From NCBI GenBank assembly GCA_017938205.1, contig JAGBCA010000006.1, forward strand, positions 1-44,015: a DNA stretch of 44,015 bases, written 5' to 3'. The position numbers and the translations under genes are program-made. The stretch's first letter is position 1. Each line of letters opens with the position of its first letter. This document shows positions 25,388 to 32,882 of this stretch, piece after piece. Source of the stretch: Clostridia bacterium (GTDB taxonomy: Bacteria > Bacillota > Clostridia > Oscillospirales > CAG-272). A model generated the notes under the pieces. That model did no database searches. It saw only the letters and a program-made list of their open reading frames with translations, and was not told the origin of the DNA.

Positions 25388-25420
25388 AAGGGCGCGCCTA
25401 AGGATCGGCGCGCCCTTTTA
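25388..25420 (+). terminator. Terminator of the Ile unit
   Basis: A perfect 11-base GC-rich stem (aagggcgcgcc/ggcgcgccctt) followed by TTTATAAAAT. Confidence 0.85.
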
Positions 25421-25462
25421 TAAAATACTTTCTCTTTTTGTCGGATTTTTTGCCGAAAGGTC

Positions 25463-25491
25463 TTGACAAAATAACGAAGATATGATACAAT
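25463..25491 (+). promoter_or_regulatory. Sigma-A promoter of the Val T-box unit
   Basis: TTGACA (25463-25468), 17 bases, TACAAT (25486-25491). Confidence 0.8.
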
Positions 25492-25497
25492 GACTAC

Positions 25498-25772
25498 CGT
25501 AAAGCGTTGACGAAGAGGGCAAAGGCAATGTCGCTTATCAGAGACGTGGCGTTCGGTGCGAGCCACGAAGCGGAGCTGTTTGCTTGTAACTTCCGAGCCG
25601 AGAGGAAGAAAAGCATTTATTGCTGAGTAGAACCTTTCCGTGACTGCCGCGTTAGAGCATATGGGCTGTTAGGCCTTGAGAGGCGTGTAATGCGCAATTT
25701 GAGTGGTACCGCGGGTTCGTTTATTACGGCTCGTCTCAAAGTATTTTATCTTTGGGGCGAGCCTGTTTGTTT
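25498..25772 (+). promoter_or_regulatory. T-box leader, specifier GUA (valine)
   Basis: Stem I apical part is ggcgttcGGTGCGAGCCacg. The specifier loop is TT-GTA-A before CTTCCGAGC (codon 25586-25588), in the same register as the Ile leader. The T-box sequence TGGTACCGCG is at 25704-25713. Terminator stem ggctcgtctcaaag/ctttggggcgagcc runs from 25728 to 25763, with a rather weak T tail. GUA predicts tRNA-Val; TGGT fits A73. It controls the longest unit, 25801-32440. Confidence 0.87.
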
Positions 25773-25800
25773 TCAGCCCCCGAAAAAAGGAGACTAAAAA

Positions 25801-28089
25801 ATGGAACAAATCAAAGCGTTGGACGCAAAGATCCGTGAAATGGCCGGCCGTATTCGTGAGCTGCGTGAGATCTGGGGCTTCAGTATTGCGGAGCTGGCGG
25901 AAAAAACGGGTGTTACCGAGGCGGAATACGCCGCCTGCGAAAGCGGTCTTTCCGACCTGAACTTTGCGTTTATTTACCGCTGCGCTCTTGTGTTTAACGT
26001 TGACGTCACGGATATCATCGAGGGTAAGAGCCCTACGCTGAAATCCTACACGCTGACGAGAAACGGAGAGGGACAGCAGATCCAGCGTGCCCACGGCATG
26101 ACCTATTATGCGCTCGCCTCCGCATTTCAGAACCGTATTGCAGAGCCGCTTCTCGTAACCAACCATTACGTACCCGGCGCAGAGAGCGCGGAAATTGACG
26201 TAACTGCACATGATGGCCAGGAGTGTGATATCATTATTGACGGCCATCTGAAGGTGCAGATCGGAGATCATAAGGAGATCCTCGGTCCCGGTGACAGCAT
26301 TTATTATAACAGCTCCACCCCTCACGGCATGATCGCCGTTGGCGGTAAGGACTGTACCTTCTACGCCATCGTTCTGAACGGCGCGGGCATCGAGCCGCAG
26401 CAGGCAAGCTATACGCCTCCCATTCCTTCGAAGGCCACCCTTCGCTCGGATGACGAGGAGCGCGTTTATAAGAAGTTTATCGAGACCGAGGAGAATGAGA
26501 TGGGAACCCCCACCGCCATTCGCTTCCGCGGTATAGAGAAATTTAACTTTGCCTTTGATATTGTAGATGAGATCGCGTCGAAGAGCCCCGATAAGCTTGC
26601 TCTCTTACATATTGACAACGAGAAGAAGGAGACCCGCATCTCCTTCCGCGAAATGAAGCGGATGTCCTGCCGCGCGGCAAACTACTTTACCTCGCTCGGC
26701 ATCAAAAAGGGCGATCGCGTGATGCTTTGCCTTGGCCGTCATTATCAATTCTGGCCCGCAATGCTTGCGCTTCATAAGATCGGTGCGATCGCGATACCCG
26801 CAATGAATCAGCTGCTCGATCACGATTTTGAATATCGCTTCAAGGCCGCAGGCATCAGCGCCATTCTTTGCACCTCCAAGGGTGATGCGGCAAGACAGGT
26901 CGAGCTTGCGGAGAAAAAATCGCCGATGCTGAAGCACCGCATCATCGTAGACGGTGCGCGCGAGGGCTGGCGAAGCTTTGACGATGAGTGCCGCCTCTTC
27001 AGCACCCATTACGAGCGAACCGAGGAGAGTGCAGGCGGAGACGATACGATGCTGATGTTCTTCACCTCGGGCACTACGGGCTATCCCAAGATCGCGGAGC
27101 ACACCTTCAAGTATGCTCTCGGCCACTTCCACACGGCGAAGTATTGGCACAGTGTTGATCCGAACGGGCTGCATTTCACGATCTCGGATACGGGATGGGC
27201 AAAGGCCCTTTGGGGTAAGTTTTACGGTCAATGGATGTGCGAATGCGCAACTTTTGTTTACGATTTCGACCGTTTCCATGCATCGGACATCCTTCCGATG
27301 TTCAAAAAATACAACATCACCACCTTCTGCGCACCGCCCACAATGCTGCGTATGATGATCAAGGAGGATCTGTCGAAATACGATCTTTCCTCCGTTAAGC
27401 ATATGACCACGGCGGGTGAAGCGCTGAATCCCGAGGTATACCGTCAATTCGAGAAGGCGACGGGCCTTCAGATCCACGAGGGCTTCGGCCAGTCCGAGAG
27501 CACCATGCTGATCGGTAACCTTACGGGTGCACCGCACAAGATCGGCTCTATGGGTAAGCCCGCACCGATCTATGACATTGATGTGGTGGATGCAGACGGA
27601 AAGAGTGTTCCCGTCGGTGAAAGCGGCGAGATCGTCGTTCGCGTGGCAGACGGCATTCCGTGCGGCCTCTTCAAGGGCTATTACGGCGATCCCGAAAAGA
27701 CTGCCGAGGTATGGCACGATGGATATTATCATACAGGCGACGTTGCATGGCGCGATGAGGATGGCTTCTATTGGTATGTTGGCCGTGTGGACGACGTGAT
27801 CAAGTCCTCGGGCTACCGCATCGGTCCGTTTGAGATCGAGAGTGTGATCATGGAGCTGCCGTACGTTCTTGAGTGCGGCGTCAGCGCCGTACCGGATGAG
27901 GTTCGTGGCCAGGTCGTAAAGGCCTCTATCGTTCTCGTAAAGGGAACGGAGGGCACCGATACCTTAAAGAAGGAGATCCAGGATTACGTAAAGACGCACA
28001 CCGCGCCCTATAAGTACCCCCGTATCGTAGAATTTAAGGATTCTCTGCCCAAAACGGCCAGCGGTAAGATCCAAAGAAATAAACTGTAA
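25801..28089 (+). CDS. XRE-HTH / cupin / acyl-CoA ligase fusion (Val unit)
   Basis: A 762-residue paralogue of the gene at 23102 with the same order: XRE helix-turn-helix (about 8-70; FSIAELAEKTGVTEAEYAACESG), cupin (about 115-200; GPGDSIYYNSSTPHGM) and AMP-forming acyl-CoA ligase. The ligase has FFTSGTTGYPK, SDTGWAKALWG and catalytic K756 in TASGKIQR. The C-terminal 250 residues are nearly identical to the paralogue, while the N-terminal third has diverged. It opens the Val T-box unit, followed after 11 bases by the ATPase gene. I infer activation of isobutyrate to isobutyryl-CoA for reductive carboxylation to 2-oxoisovalerate. AMP-forming ligases with fused DNA-binding domains are unusual. 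Confidence 0.88.
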   Translation: MEQIKALDAKIREMAGRIRELREIWGFSIAELAEKTGVTEAEYAACESGLSDLNFAFIYRCALVFNVDVTDIIEGKSPTLKSYTLTRNGEGQQIQRAHGMTYYALASAFQNRIAEPLLVTNHYVPGAESAEIDVTAHDGQECDIIIDGHLKVQIGDHKEILGPGDSIYYNSSTPHGMIAVGGKDCTFYAIVLNGAGIEPQQASYTPPIPSKATLRSDDEERVYKKFIETEENEMGTPTAIRFRGIEKFNFAFDIVDEIASKSPDKLALLHIDNEKKETRISFREMKRMSCRAANYFTSLGIKKGDRVMLCLGRHYQFWPAMLALHKIGAIAIPAMNQLLDHDFEYRFKAAGISAILCTSKGDAARQVELAEKKSPMLKHRIIVDGAREGWRSFDDECRLFSTHYERTEESAGGDDTMLMFFTSGTTGYPKIAEHTFKYALGHFHTAKYWHSVDPNGLHFTISDTGWAKALWGKFYGQWMCECATFVYDFDRFHASDILPMFKKYNITTFCAPPTMLRMMIKEDLSKYDLSSVKHMTTAGEALNPEVYRQFEKATGLQIHEGFGQSESTMLIGNLTGAPHKIGSMGKPAPIYDIDVVDADGKSVPVGESGEIVVRVADGIPCGLFKGYYGDPEKTAEVWHDGYYHTGDVAWRDEDGFYWYVGRVDDVIKSSGYRIGPFEIESVIMELPYVLECGVSAVPDEVRGQVVKASIVLVKGTEGTDTLKKEIQDYVKTHTAPYKYPRIVEFKDSLPKTASGKIQRNKL

Positions 28090-28100
28090 GGCAAATACAA

Positions 28101-28760
28101 ATGAACGGAAAAAGAATCACCATTTTTTCCGGGCATTACGGCAGCGGAAAAACGAATATTGCCTTGACCTATGCGCTCGCTGAGCGAGCGAAGGGGAAGC
28201 GTGTAGCCATTGCGGATATCGATATTGTCAATCCCTATTTCCGCACCAAGGACAGCGAGGCAATGCTTGCCGAGCACGGCATCCGCTTGATCTGCTCGGA
28301 ATATGCAAATACAAACATTGATATCCCGGCTCTGCCGCAGGATATCTACGCAATCGTTGACGATCGCTCCCTCACCTGCATTCTGGATGTTGGCGGAGAC
28401 GAGCGCGGCGCATTGGCACTCGGTCGTATCGCACCTGCCATTCGTGAGGAGGACGATTACGATATGATCTTTGTTGCCAACCGATACCGTCCGTTAACGG
28501 CAACGGTGGAAGGGGCAATGGAGGTGCTGCACGAGATCGAGGCGGCCTGCGGGCTTCGTTTTACCGCGATCGTCAATAATTCCAATCTCGGCGCCGAGAC
28601 AACGGCGGAGGATGTTCTCTCCTCGGTTGCTTTCGGGGAGGCGCTATCGAAGGCCTCAGGGCTTCCTTTGGTCGCCACCGCCGTAACAGAGCCGCTTGCA
28701 AGGGCGCTTTCCGGGCGCATGGCAGGGCTCTATCCCATTCGTTTACAAAAGCATCTATAG
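28101..28760 (+). CDS. ParA/MinD-like P-loop ATPase
   Basis: A 219-residue ATPase with a Walker A FSGHYGSGKTN (residues 9-19), a ParA-type switch VAIADIDIVNPYFRT and a Walker B-like ILDVGGDERGA. It lacks membrane segments. Its exact role is not known. It sits between the Val-unit ligase and the ferredoxin subunit of the 2-oxoacid oxidoreductase, with short spacing on both sides, so a part in assembly, iron-sulfur loading or regulation of that complex is possible. This is inference from context only. Confidence 0.75.
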   Translation: MNGKRITIFSGHYGSGKTNIALTYALAERAKGKRVAIADIDIVNPYFRTKDSEAMLAEHGIRLICSEYANTNIDIPALPQDIYAIVDDRSLTCILDVGGDERGALALGRIAPAIREEDDYDMIFVANRYRPLTATVEGAMEVLHEIEAACGLRFTAIVNNSNLGAETTAEDVLSSVAFGEALSKASGLPLVATAVTEPLARALSGRMAGLYPIRLQKHL

Positions 28761-28776
28761 AAAAGGAGAATCTCTA

Positions 28777-28983
28777 ATGGCAAAGCTCACTTTTAAAACC
28801 GACAAATGCAAGGGCTGCGGCCTTTGCGTAGACGCTTGCCCCAAGGGCGTTCTTGCTCTTGCACAGGACAAGATCAATCAAAAGGGACATCACCCCGTGG
28901 AGGCAGTCAACGAGGCGGCCTGCATCGGCTGTGCCTTCTGCGCAACCATGTGTCCCGATTGTATTATTAAGGTAGAAAGGTAA
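28777..28983 (+). CDS. 4Fe-4S ferredoxin subunit of 2-oxoacid oxidoreductase
   Basis: A 68-residue protein with two classical cluster motifs: C11, C14, C17, C21 (CKGCGLCVDACPKG) and C49, C52, C55, C59 (CIGCAFCATMCPDC). It is the delta (electron-transfer) subunit of the four-part complex encoded next to it. AAAGGAG is 8 bases before the ATG. It passes electrons between external ferredoxin and the thiamine diphosphate centre of the beta subunit. Confidence 0.93.
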   Translation: MAKLTFKTDKCKGCGLCVDACPKGVLALAQDKINQKGHHPVEAVNEAACIGCAFCATMCPDCIIKVER

Positions 28984-28993
28984 GGTACTTATC

Positions 28994-30046
28994 ATGGCAG
29001 AGAAAGTTTTGATGAAGGGCAACGAGGCCATCGCAGAGGCTGCGATCCTGGCCGGCTGCCGTCACTATTTCGGATATCCCATCACCCCTCAGACGGAGGT
29101 TGCCGCATATATGGCAAAGAGAATGCCCAAGATCGGCGGTACCTTCCTGCAGGCTGAGAGCGAGATCGCCGCGATCAACATGGTATACGGCGTATCCGCA
29201 ACGGGTAAGCGCGTGATGACCTCCTCCTCCTCTCCCGGAATTTCCCTGAAGGGCGAGGGTCTTTCCTATCTTGCAGGTGCGGATCTTCCCGCGCTCGTTG
29301 TTAACGTGCAGAGAGGCGGCCCCGGTCTCGGCGGCATTCAGCCCTCTCAGTCGGATTACTTCCAGGCAACCAAGGGCGGCGCTCACGGTGACTTCCATAT
29401 GATCGTTCTTGCTCCCGCCTCCGTGCAGGAGATGGCAGAGCTGACGGTGAAGGGCTTTGATCTTGCCGATAAATACCGCATGACTGCGATGATCCTTGCG
29501 GACGGAACCATGGGTCAGATGATGGAGCCGGTCTCTCTTGATTTCGCAGAGGGCGAGAAGGTAGAGAAGCCCTGGGCAACCAACGGAACGAAGATGGCAC
29601 GTCCCCACAATGTAGTAAACTCGCTGTTCCTTAAGCCCGAGCAGCTGGAAAAAACGAACTTCGAGCGCTTTGAGCGCTACGAGACCATCAAGCAAAACGA
29701 GGTTATGTACGAGGAGTACATGATGGAGGATGCAGAGATCTGTGTCGTTGCCTTCGGTATTGCATCCCGCGTTTCCAAGAATGCGATCAATGAGGCAAGA
29801 GCCAAGGGCATCAAGGTCGGTCTGATCCGCCCCATCACCCTCTGGCCGTTCCCCGAGAAGGCCATTGCCGCTGCGGCAGAGAAGGTGAAGAAGTTCATCT
29901 CCGTGGAGCTTTCCATGGGTCAGATGATCGAGGACGTTCGCCTTGCCGTAAACGGTAAAGCACCCGTAACCCTTTGCAACCGTACCGGCGGTATGATCCC
30001 CGAGCCCGAGCAGGTGCTTGCCGCTATTACGGAAGCTGCGAAATAA
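28994..30046 (+). CDS. vorB: 2-oxoisovalerate:ferredoxin oxidoreductase alpha subunit (VorB type)
   Basis: The 350-residue alpha subunit (pyrimidine-binding domain) of a 2-ketoacid:ferredoxin oxidoreductase. Hallmarks are LMKGNEAIAEAAILAGCRHYFGYPITPQTE, QAESEIAAINMVYG, SSSSPGISLKGEGLSYL and RGGPGLGGIQPSQSDY, which match the VorB group. The enzyme reversibly converts 2-oxoacid plus CoA to acyl-CoA, CO2 and reduced ferredoxin. Under the Val T-box, and with a ligase making acyl-CoA, the carboxylating direction is favoured by context. Specificity for branched-chain oxoacids is inferred from subgroup and neighbours. Confidence 0.92.
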   Translation: MAEKVLMKGNEAIAEAAILAGCRHYFGYPITPQTEVAAYMAKRMPKIGGTFLQAESEIAAINMVYGVSATGKRVMTSSSSPGISLKGEGLSYLAGADLPALVVNVQRGGPGLGGIQPSQSDYFQATKGGAHGDFHMIVLAPASVQEMAELTVKGFDLADKYRMTAMILADGTMGQMMEPVSLDFAEGEKVEKPWATNGTKMARPHNVVNSLFLKPEQLEKTNFERFERYETIKQNEVMYEEYMMEDAEICVVAFGIASRVSKNAINEARAKGIKVGLIRPITLWPFPEKAIAAAAEKVKKFISVELSMGQMIEDVRLAVNGKAPVTLCNRTGGMIPEPEQVLAAITEAAK

Positions 30047-30060
30047 GGAGGTAGAGAAAA

Positions 30061-30807
30061 ATGGCAGTAGTATTTGATAAGCCCCATGCATTGGCCGATG
30101 TGCCGCTGCATTACTGCCCCGGCTGCACGCACGGTATCGTTCACCGTCTGGTTGCCGAGGTAATTGACGAGCTTGGCATCGAGGGCAGAACCATTGGTGT
30201 CGCTCCCGTAGGCTGTTCCGTTATGGCCTATGACTATTTCAACTGTGATATGATCGAGGCCGCACACGGCCGTGCGCCCGCCGTTGCAACCGGTGTAAAG
30301 CGCTCTGATCCCGAGAATATCGTGTTCACCTATCAGGGAGACGGTGACCTTGCCTCCATCGGTATGGCAGAAACCGTGCATTCCGCGGCAAGAAACGAGA
30401 ATATCACGATCATCTTCATCAACAACGCGATCTACGGTATGACCGGCGGTCAGATGGCACCCACCTCCTTGCCCGGTCAGGTAACGCAGACCTCTCCCTA
30501 CGGCAGAGATACAAGTCTATGCGGCTTCCCGATCAAGGTTTGCGAGATGCTCTCTCAGCTGGACGGTCCGGAGTATCTTGAGCGCGTTGCGGTCAACAAC
30601 GTCAAGAACGTCAAGAACGCAAAGAAGGCGATCAAAAAAGCCTTTGAGAACCAGGTAAACGGCAAGGGCTTCTCCCTTGTTGAGGTCATCTCCAGCTGCC
30701 CCACGAACTGGGGTATGACGCCTAAGAAGGCTCTGGAGTGGATCGATGAAAAAATGATTCCTTATTACCCCCTCGGCGTATATAAGGACAGATCGGCAGA
30801 GAAGTGA
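30061..30807 (+). CDS. vorA: 2-oxoacid:ferredoxin oxidoreductase beta subunit (TPP-binding)
   Basis: The 248-residue thiamine-diphosphate-binding subunit. It shows C19-PGC22 (YCPGCTHG), the GDG motif at 93-95 (YQGDGDLASIGMAE) with N121-N122 closing it (INNAIYGMTGGQMAPT), and TSPYGRD. A very good Shine-Dalgarno (AAGGAGG) precedes it. It forms the catalytic core with the alpha subunit at 28994. Confidence 0.93.
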   Translation: MAVVFDKPHALADVPLHYCPGCTHGIVHRLVAEVIDELGIEGRTIGVAPVGCSVMAYDYFNCDMIEAAHGRAPAVATGVKRSDPENIVFTYQGDGDLASIGMAETVHSAARNENITIIFINNAIYGMTGGQMAPTSLPGQVTQTSPYGRDTSLCGFPIKVCEMLSQLDGPEYLERVAVNNVKNVKNAKKAIKKAFENQVNGKGFSLVEVISSCPTNWGMTPKKALEWIDEKMIPYYPLGVYKDRSAEK

Positions 30808-30818
30808 GGTAAGGTAGA

Positions 30819-31361
30819 ATGAGCACCACACAGTATTTGTTTGCAGGCTTCGGCGGCCAGGGCATCCTGTTCTCCGGTAAGTTTTTGGCATATAAGGGTC
30901 TGATGGACGGCGCAAACGTCAGCTGGCTTCCTTCCTACGGTCCCGAAATGCGCGGCGGTACGGCATCCTGCAGCGTTATCGTCAGCGATACGCCCGTTGG
31001 CTCTCCCATCGTTTCCCGCCCGGATGTTTTGATCGCAATGAATCTTCCTTCTCTTGATAAGTATGAGGATGCGGTCGTCAGCGGTGGCACGATCTACGTG
31101 GATTCCACTCTCATTGAGAGAAAGGTAAAGCGTACCGATGTAAAGGCTATATACATTCCCGCAACCAAGCTTGCCTCCGATAACGGAACCCCCACCCTTG
31201 CCAATATGATCATTATGGGCAAGGTGCTTTCCGAGGAAGGTCAGTTTGAAAACGAAGAGGGAATCATGGCCGCCCTTAAGAAGGTAATTTCCGCAAAGCG
31301 CGCCGATATGCTCGACGTGAATATGAACGTAATGCGCCTCGGCCACGAGTACGCAGAGTAA
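30819..31361 (+). CDS. 2-oxoacid:ferredoxin oxidoreductase gamma subunit
   Basis: A 180-residue gamma subunit with the characteristic start [14 protein letters not shown] and [19 protein letters not shown]. It completes the delta-alpha-beta-gamma set, in the same order as known Vor/Kor clusters. It is 11 bases after the beta subunit and 14 before ilvE, in one operon. Confidence 0.93.
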   Translation: MSTTQYLFAGFGGQGILFSGKFLAYKGLMDGANVSWLPSYGPEMRGGTASCSVIVSDTPVGSPIVSRPDVLIAMNLPSLDKYEDAVVSGGTIYVDSTLIERKVKRTDVKAIYIPATKLASDNGTPTLANMIIMGKVLSEEGQFENEEGIMAALKKVISAKRADMLDVNMNVMRLGHEYAE

Positions 31362-31375
31362 AAAGGAGAAGTGCA

Positions 31376-32440
31376 ATGGAAATCAAGATCATCAGAAATG
31401 AAAACCCCAAGGTAAAGCCCGCCGCTGAAACGCTCGGCTTCGGAAAGTTCTTTACCGATCATATGTTTATCATGGATTATACCTCGGGTGAGGGCTGGCA
31501 CGATGCCAGAATCGTTCCCTTCGGCAAGTTTGAGATCCATCCCGCCTGCACCGCACTGCACTACGGCTCCGAGATCTTCGAGGGCCTGAAGGCATACCGC
31601 AAGGCAGACGGATCGATCCAGCTCTTCCGTCCGATCGAGAATATCCGCAGAATGAATCGCTCCGCAGAGCGCCTTTGCCTGCCCGAGATCCCTGAGGATA
31701 TGGCTCTCGAGATCCTCGAGAAGTTTATCTCCTTTGAGCAGGAGTGGACGCCCTCCGCGCCCGGCACCTCTCTCTATATCCGTCCCTTTATGTTCGGAAA
31801 CGATGAGACCCTCGGCGTGCACGCCGTTCACAACGCAACCTTTATGATCATTCTCTCTCCCGTAGGCTCGTATTACAAGGAGGGCATCAATCCCGTTAAG
31901 ATCATGATCGAGGATACGGACGTTCGTGCCGTTCGCGGCGGAACGGGCGAGGCAAAGTGTGGCGGAAACTACGCTGCATCCAACCGCGCAGGCGAAAAGG
32001 CCGAAAAGCAGGGCTACTCTCAGGTTCTGTGGCTTGACGGTGTTGAGCGCAAGTATATCGAAGAGGTCGGCGCAATGAACGTTATGTTCAAGATCGCAGG
32101 CGAGATCGTAACACCCGCACTCGTTGGCTCGATCCTTCCTGGTATCACGAGAAAGTCCTGCCTTGAGCTGCTCCGCAAGGAGGGGTATAAGGTAAGCGAG
32201 CGTCTCCTCTCCATTGATGAGCTTGAGGCTGCAATGGAAAACGGAACGCTTGAGGAGGCTTGGGGCTGCGGCACTGCCGCCGTTATCTCTCCCATCGGTG
32301 AGCTTGCTTATAAGGGCAAGAAGTACACCGTTTCGGGCGGCAAGATCGGCGAGGTGACCCAGCATCTGTACGACACCATGACCGGTATTCAGTGGGGCAA
32401 GATCGAGGATACCTTCGGTTGGACGCATCCCATTAAGTAA
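31376..32440 (+). CDS. ilvE: Branched-chain amino acid aminotransferase
   Basis: A 354-residue class IV pyridoxal-phosphate enzyme that exchanges amino groups between glutamate and the 2-oxoacids of Ile, Val and Leu. The PLP lysine is K194 in GGTGEAKCGGNYA. It also shows LHYGSEIFEGLKAYR and GTAAVISPIGEL, matching the long BCAT form. It is the last gene of the Val unit, just after the oxidoreductase, so the 2-oxoacid made by the latter can be aminated at once. A terminator follows. Confidence 0.95.
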   Translation: MEIKIIRNENPKVKPAAETLGFGKFFTDHMFIMDYTSGEGWHDARIVPFGKFEIHPACTALHYGSEIFEGLKAYRKADGSIQLFRPIENIRRMNRSAERLCLPEIPEDMALEILEKFISFEQEWTPSAPGTSLYIRPFMFGNDETLGVHAVHNATFMIILSPVGSYYKEGINPVKIMIEDTDVRAVRGGTGEAKCGGNYAASNRAGEKAEKQGYSQVLWLDGVERKYIEEVGAMNVMFKIAGEIVTPALVGSILPGITRKSCLELLRKEGYKVSERLLSIDELEAAMENGTLEEAWGCGTAAVISPIGELAYKGKKYTVSGGKIGEVTQHLYDTMTGIQWGKIEDTFGWTHPIK

Positions 32441-32466
32441 GAAATGCCCTTCGGCATAGCGAATAG

Positions 32467-32502
32467 AAGCGAGGTTGCCGTAAATCACGGTAGCCTCGCT
32501 TT
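32467..32502 (+). terminator. Terminator of the Val unit
   Basis: A long stem, aagcgagg-t-tgccgt with acggta-gcctcgctt, followed by a short T tail. Confidence 0.8.
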
Positions 32503-32549
32503 GTATATGTTTTTTATGCGAATTTTTTTGATTTTTTTCAAAAAAGGTG

Positions 32550-32578
32550 TTGACAAAAGCAGAGAATTGTGTTAGTAT
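32550..32578 (+). promoter_or_regulatory. Sigma-A promoter of the Leu T-box unit
   Basis: TTGACA (32550-32555), 17 bases, TAGTAT (32573-32578). Confidence 0.8.
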
Positions 32579-32584
32579 ATATAC

Positions 32585-32850
32585 ATATTTTCAGAAATGC
32601 AATGAAGGAATTAATTTCTTTCCGAAATGCCTTTCAGAGAGTCGGCGGTTGGTGCGAGCCGATAGGAGAGGGAAGAGAGTCTCGTTCCGGAGCAGGATCT
32701 CGGAATTTTAGTATGAGATCCCGGTGGCCCCGTTACCATGGCATAGGGCTTGATGGAGTCCGATAGAGTGGCTGTCCTTTTTGGATGGCAATCAGGGTGG
32801 TACCGCGATATTTGTCGCCCCTGAAGCAATTTGCTTCAGGGGCTTTTTTT
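32585..32850 (+). promoter_or_regulatory. T-box leader, specifier CUC (leucine)
   Basis: Stem I apical part: AGAGAG, then tcggcGGTTGGTGCGAGCCga. The upper stem pairs TCTTTCC with GGGAAGA. The specifier loop is GAGT-CTC-G before TTCCGGAGC (codon 32681-32683), the same layout as the known glyQS loop. The T-box sequence TGGTACCGCG is at 32798-32807. A strong terminator follows at 32817-32850 (gcccctgaagcaa/ttgcttcaggggc and seven T's). CUC predicts tRNA-Leu; TGGT fits A73. Confidence 0.87.
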
Positions 32851-32882
32851 ATGTAAATAATATCTCAAGAGGAGAGAAAAAT

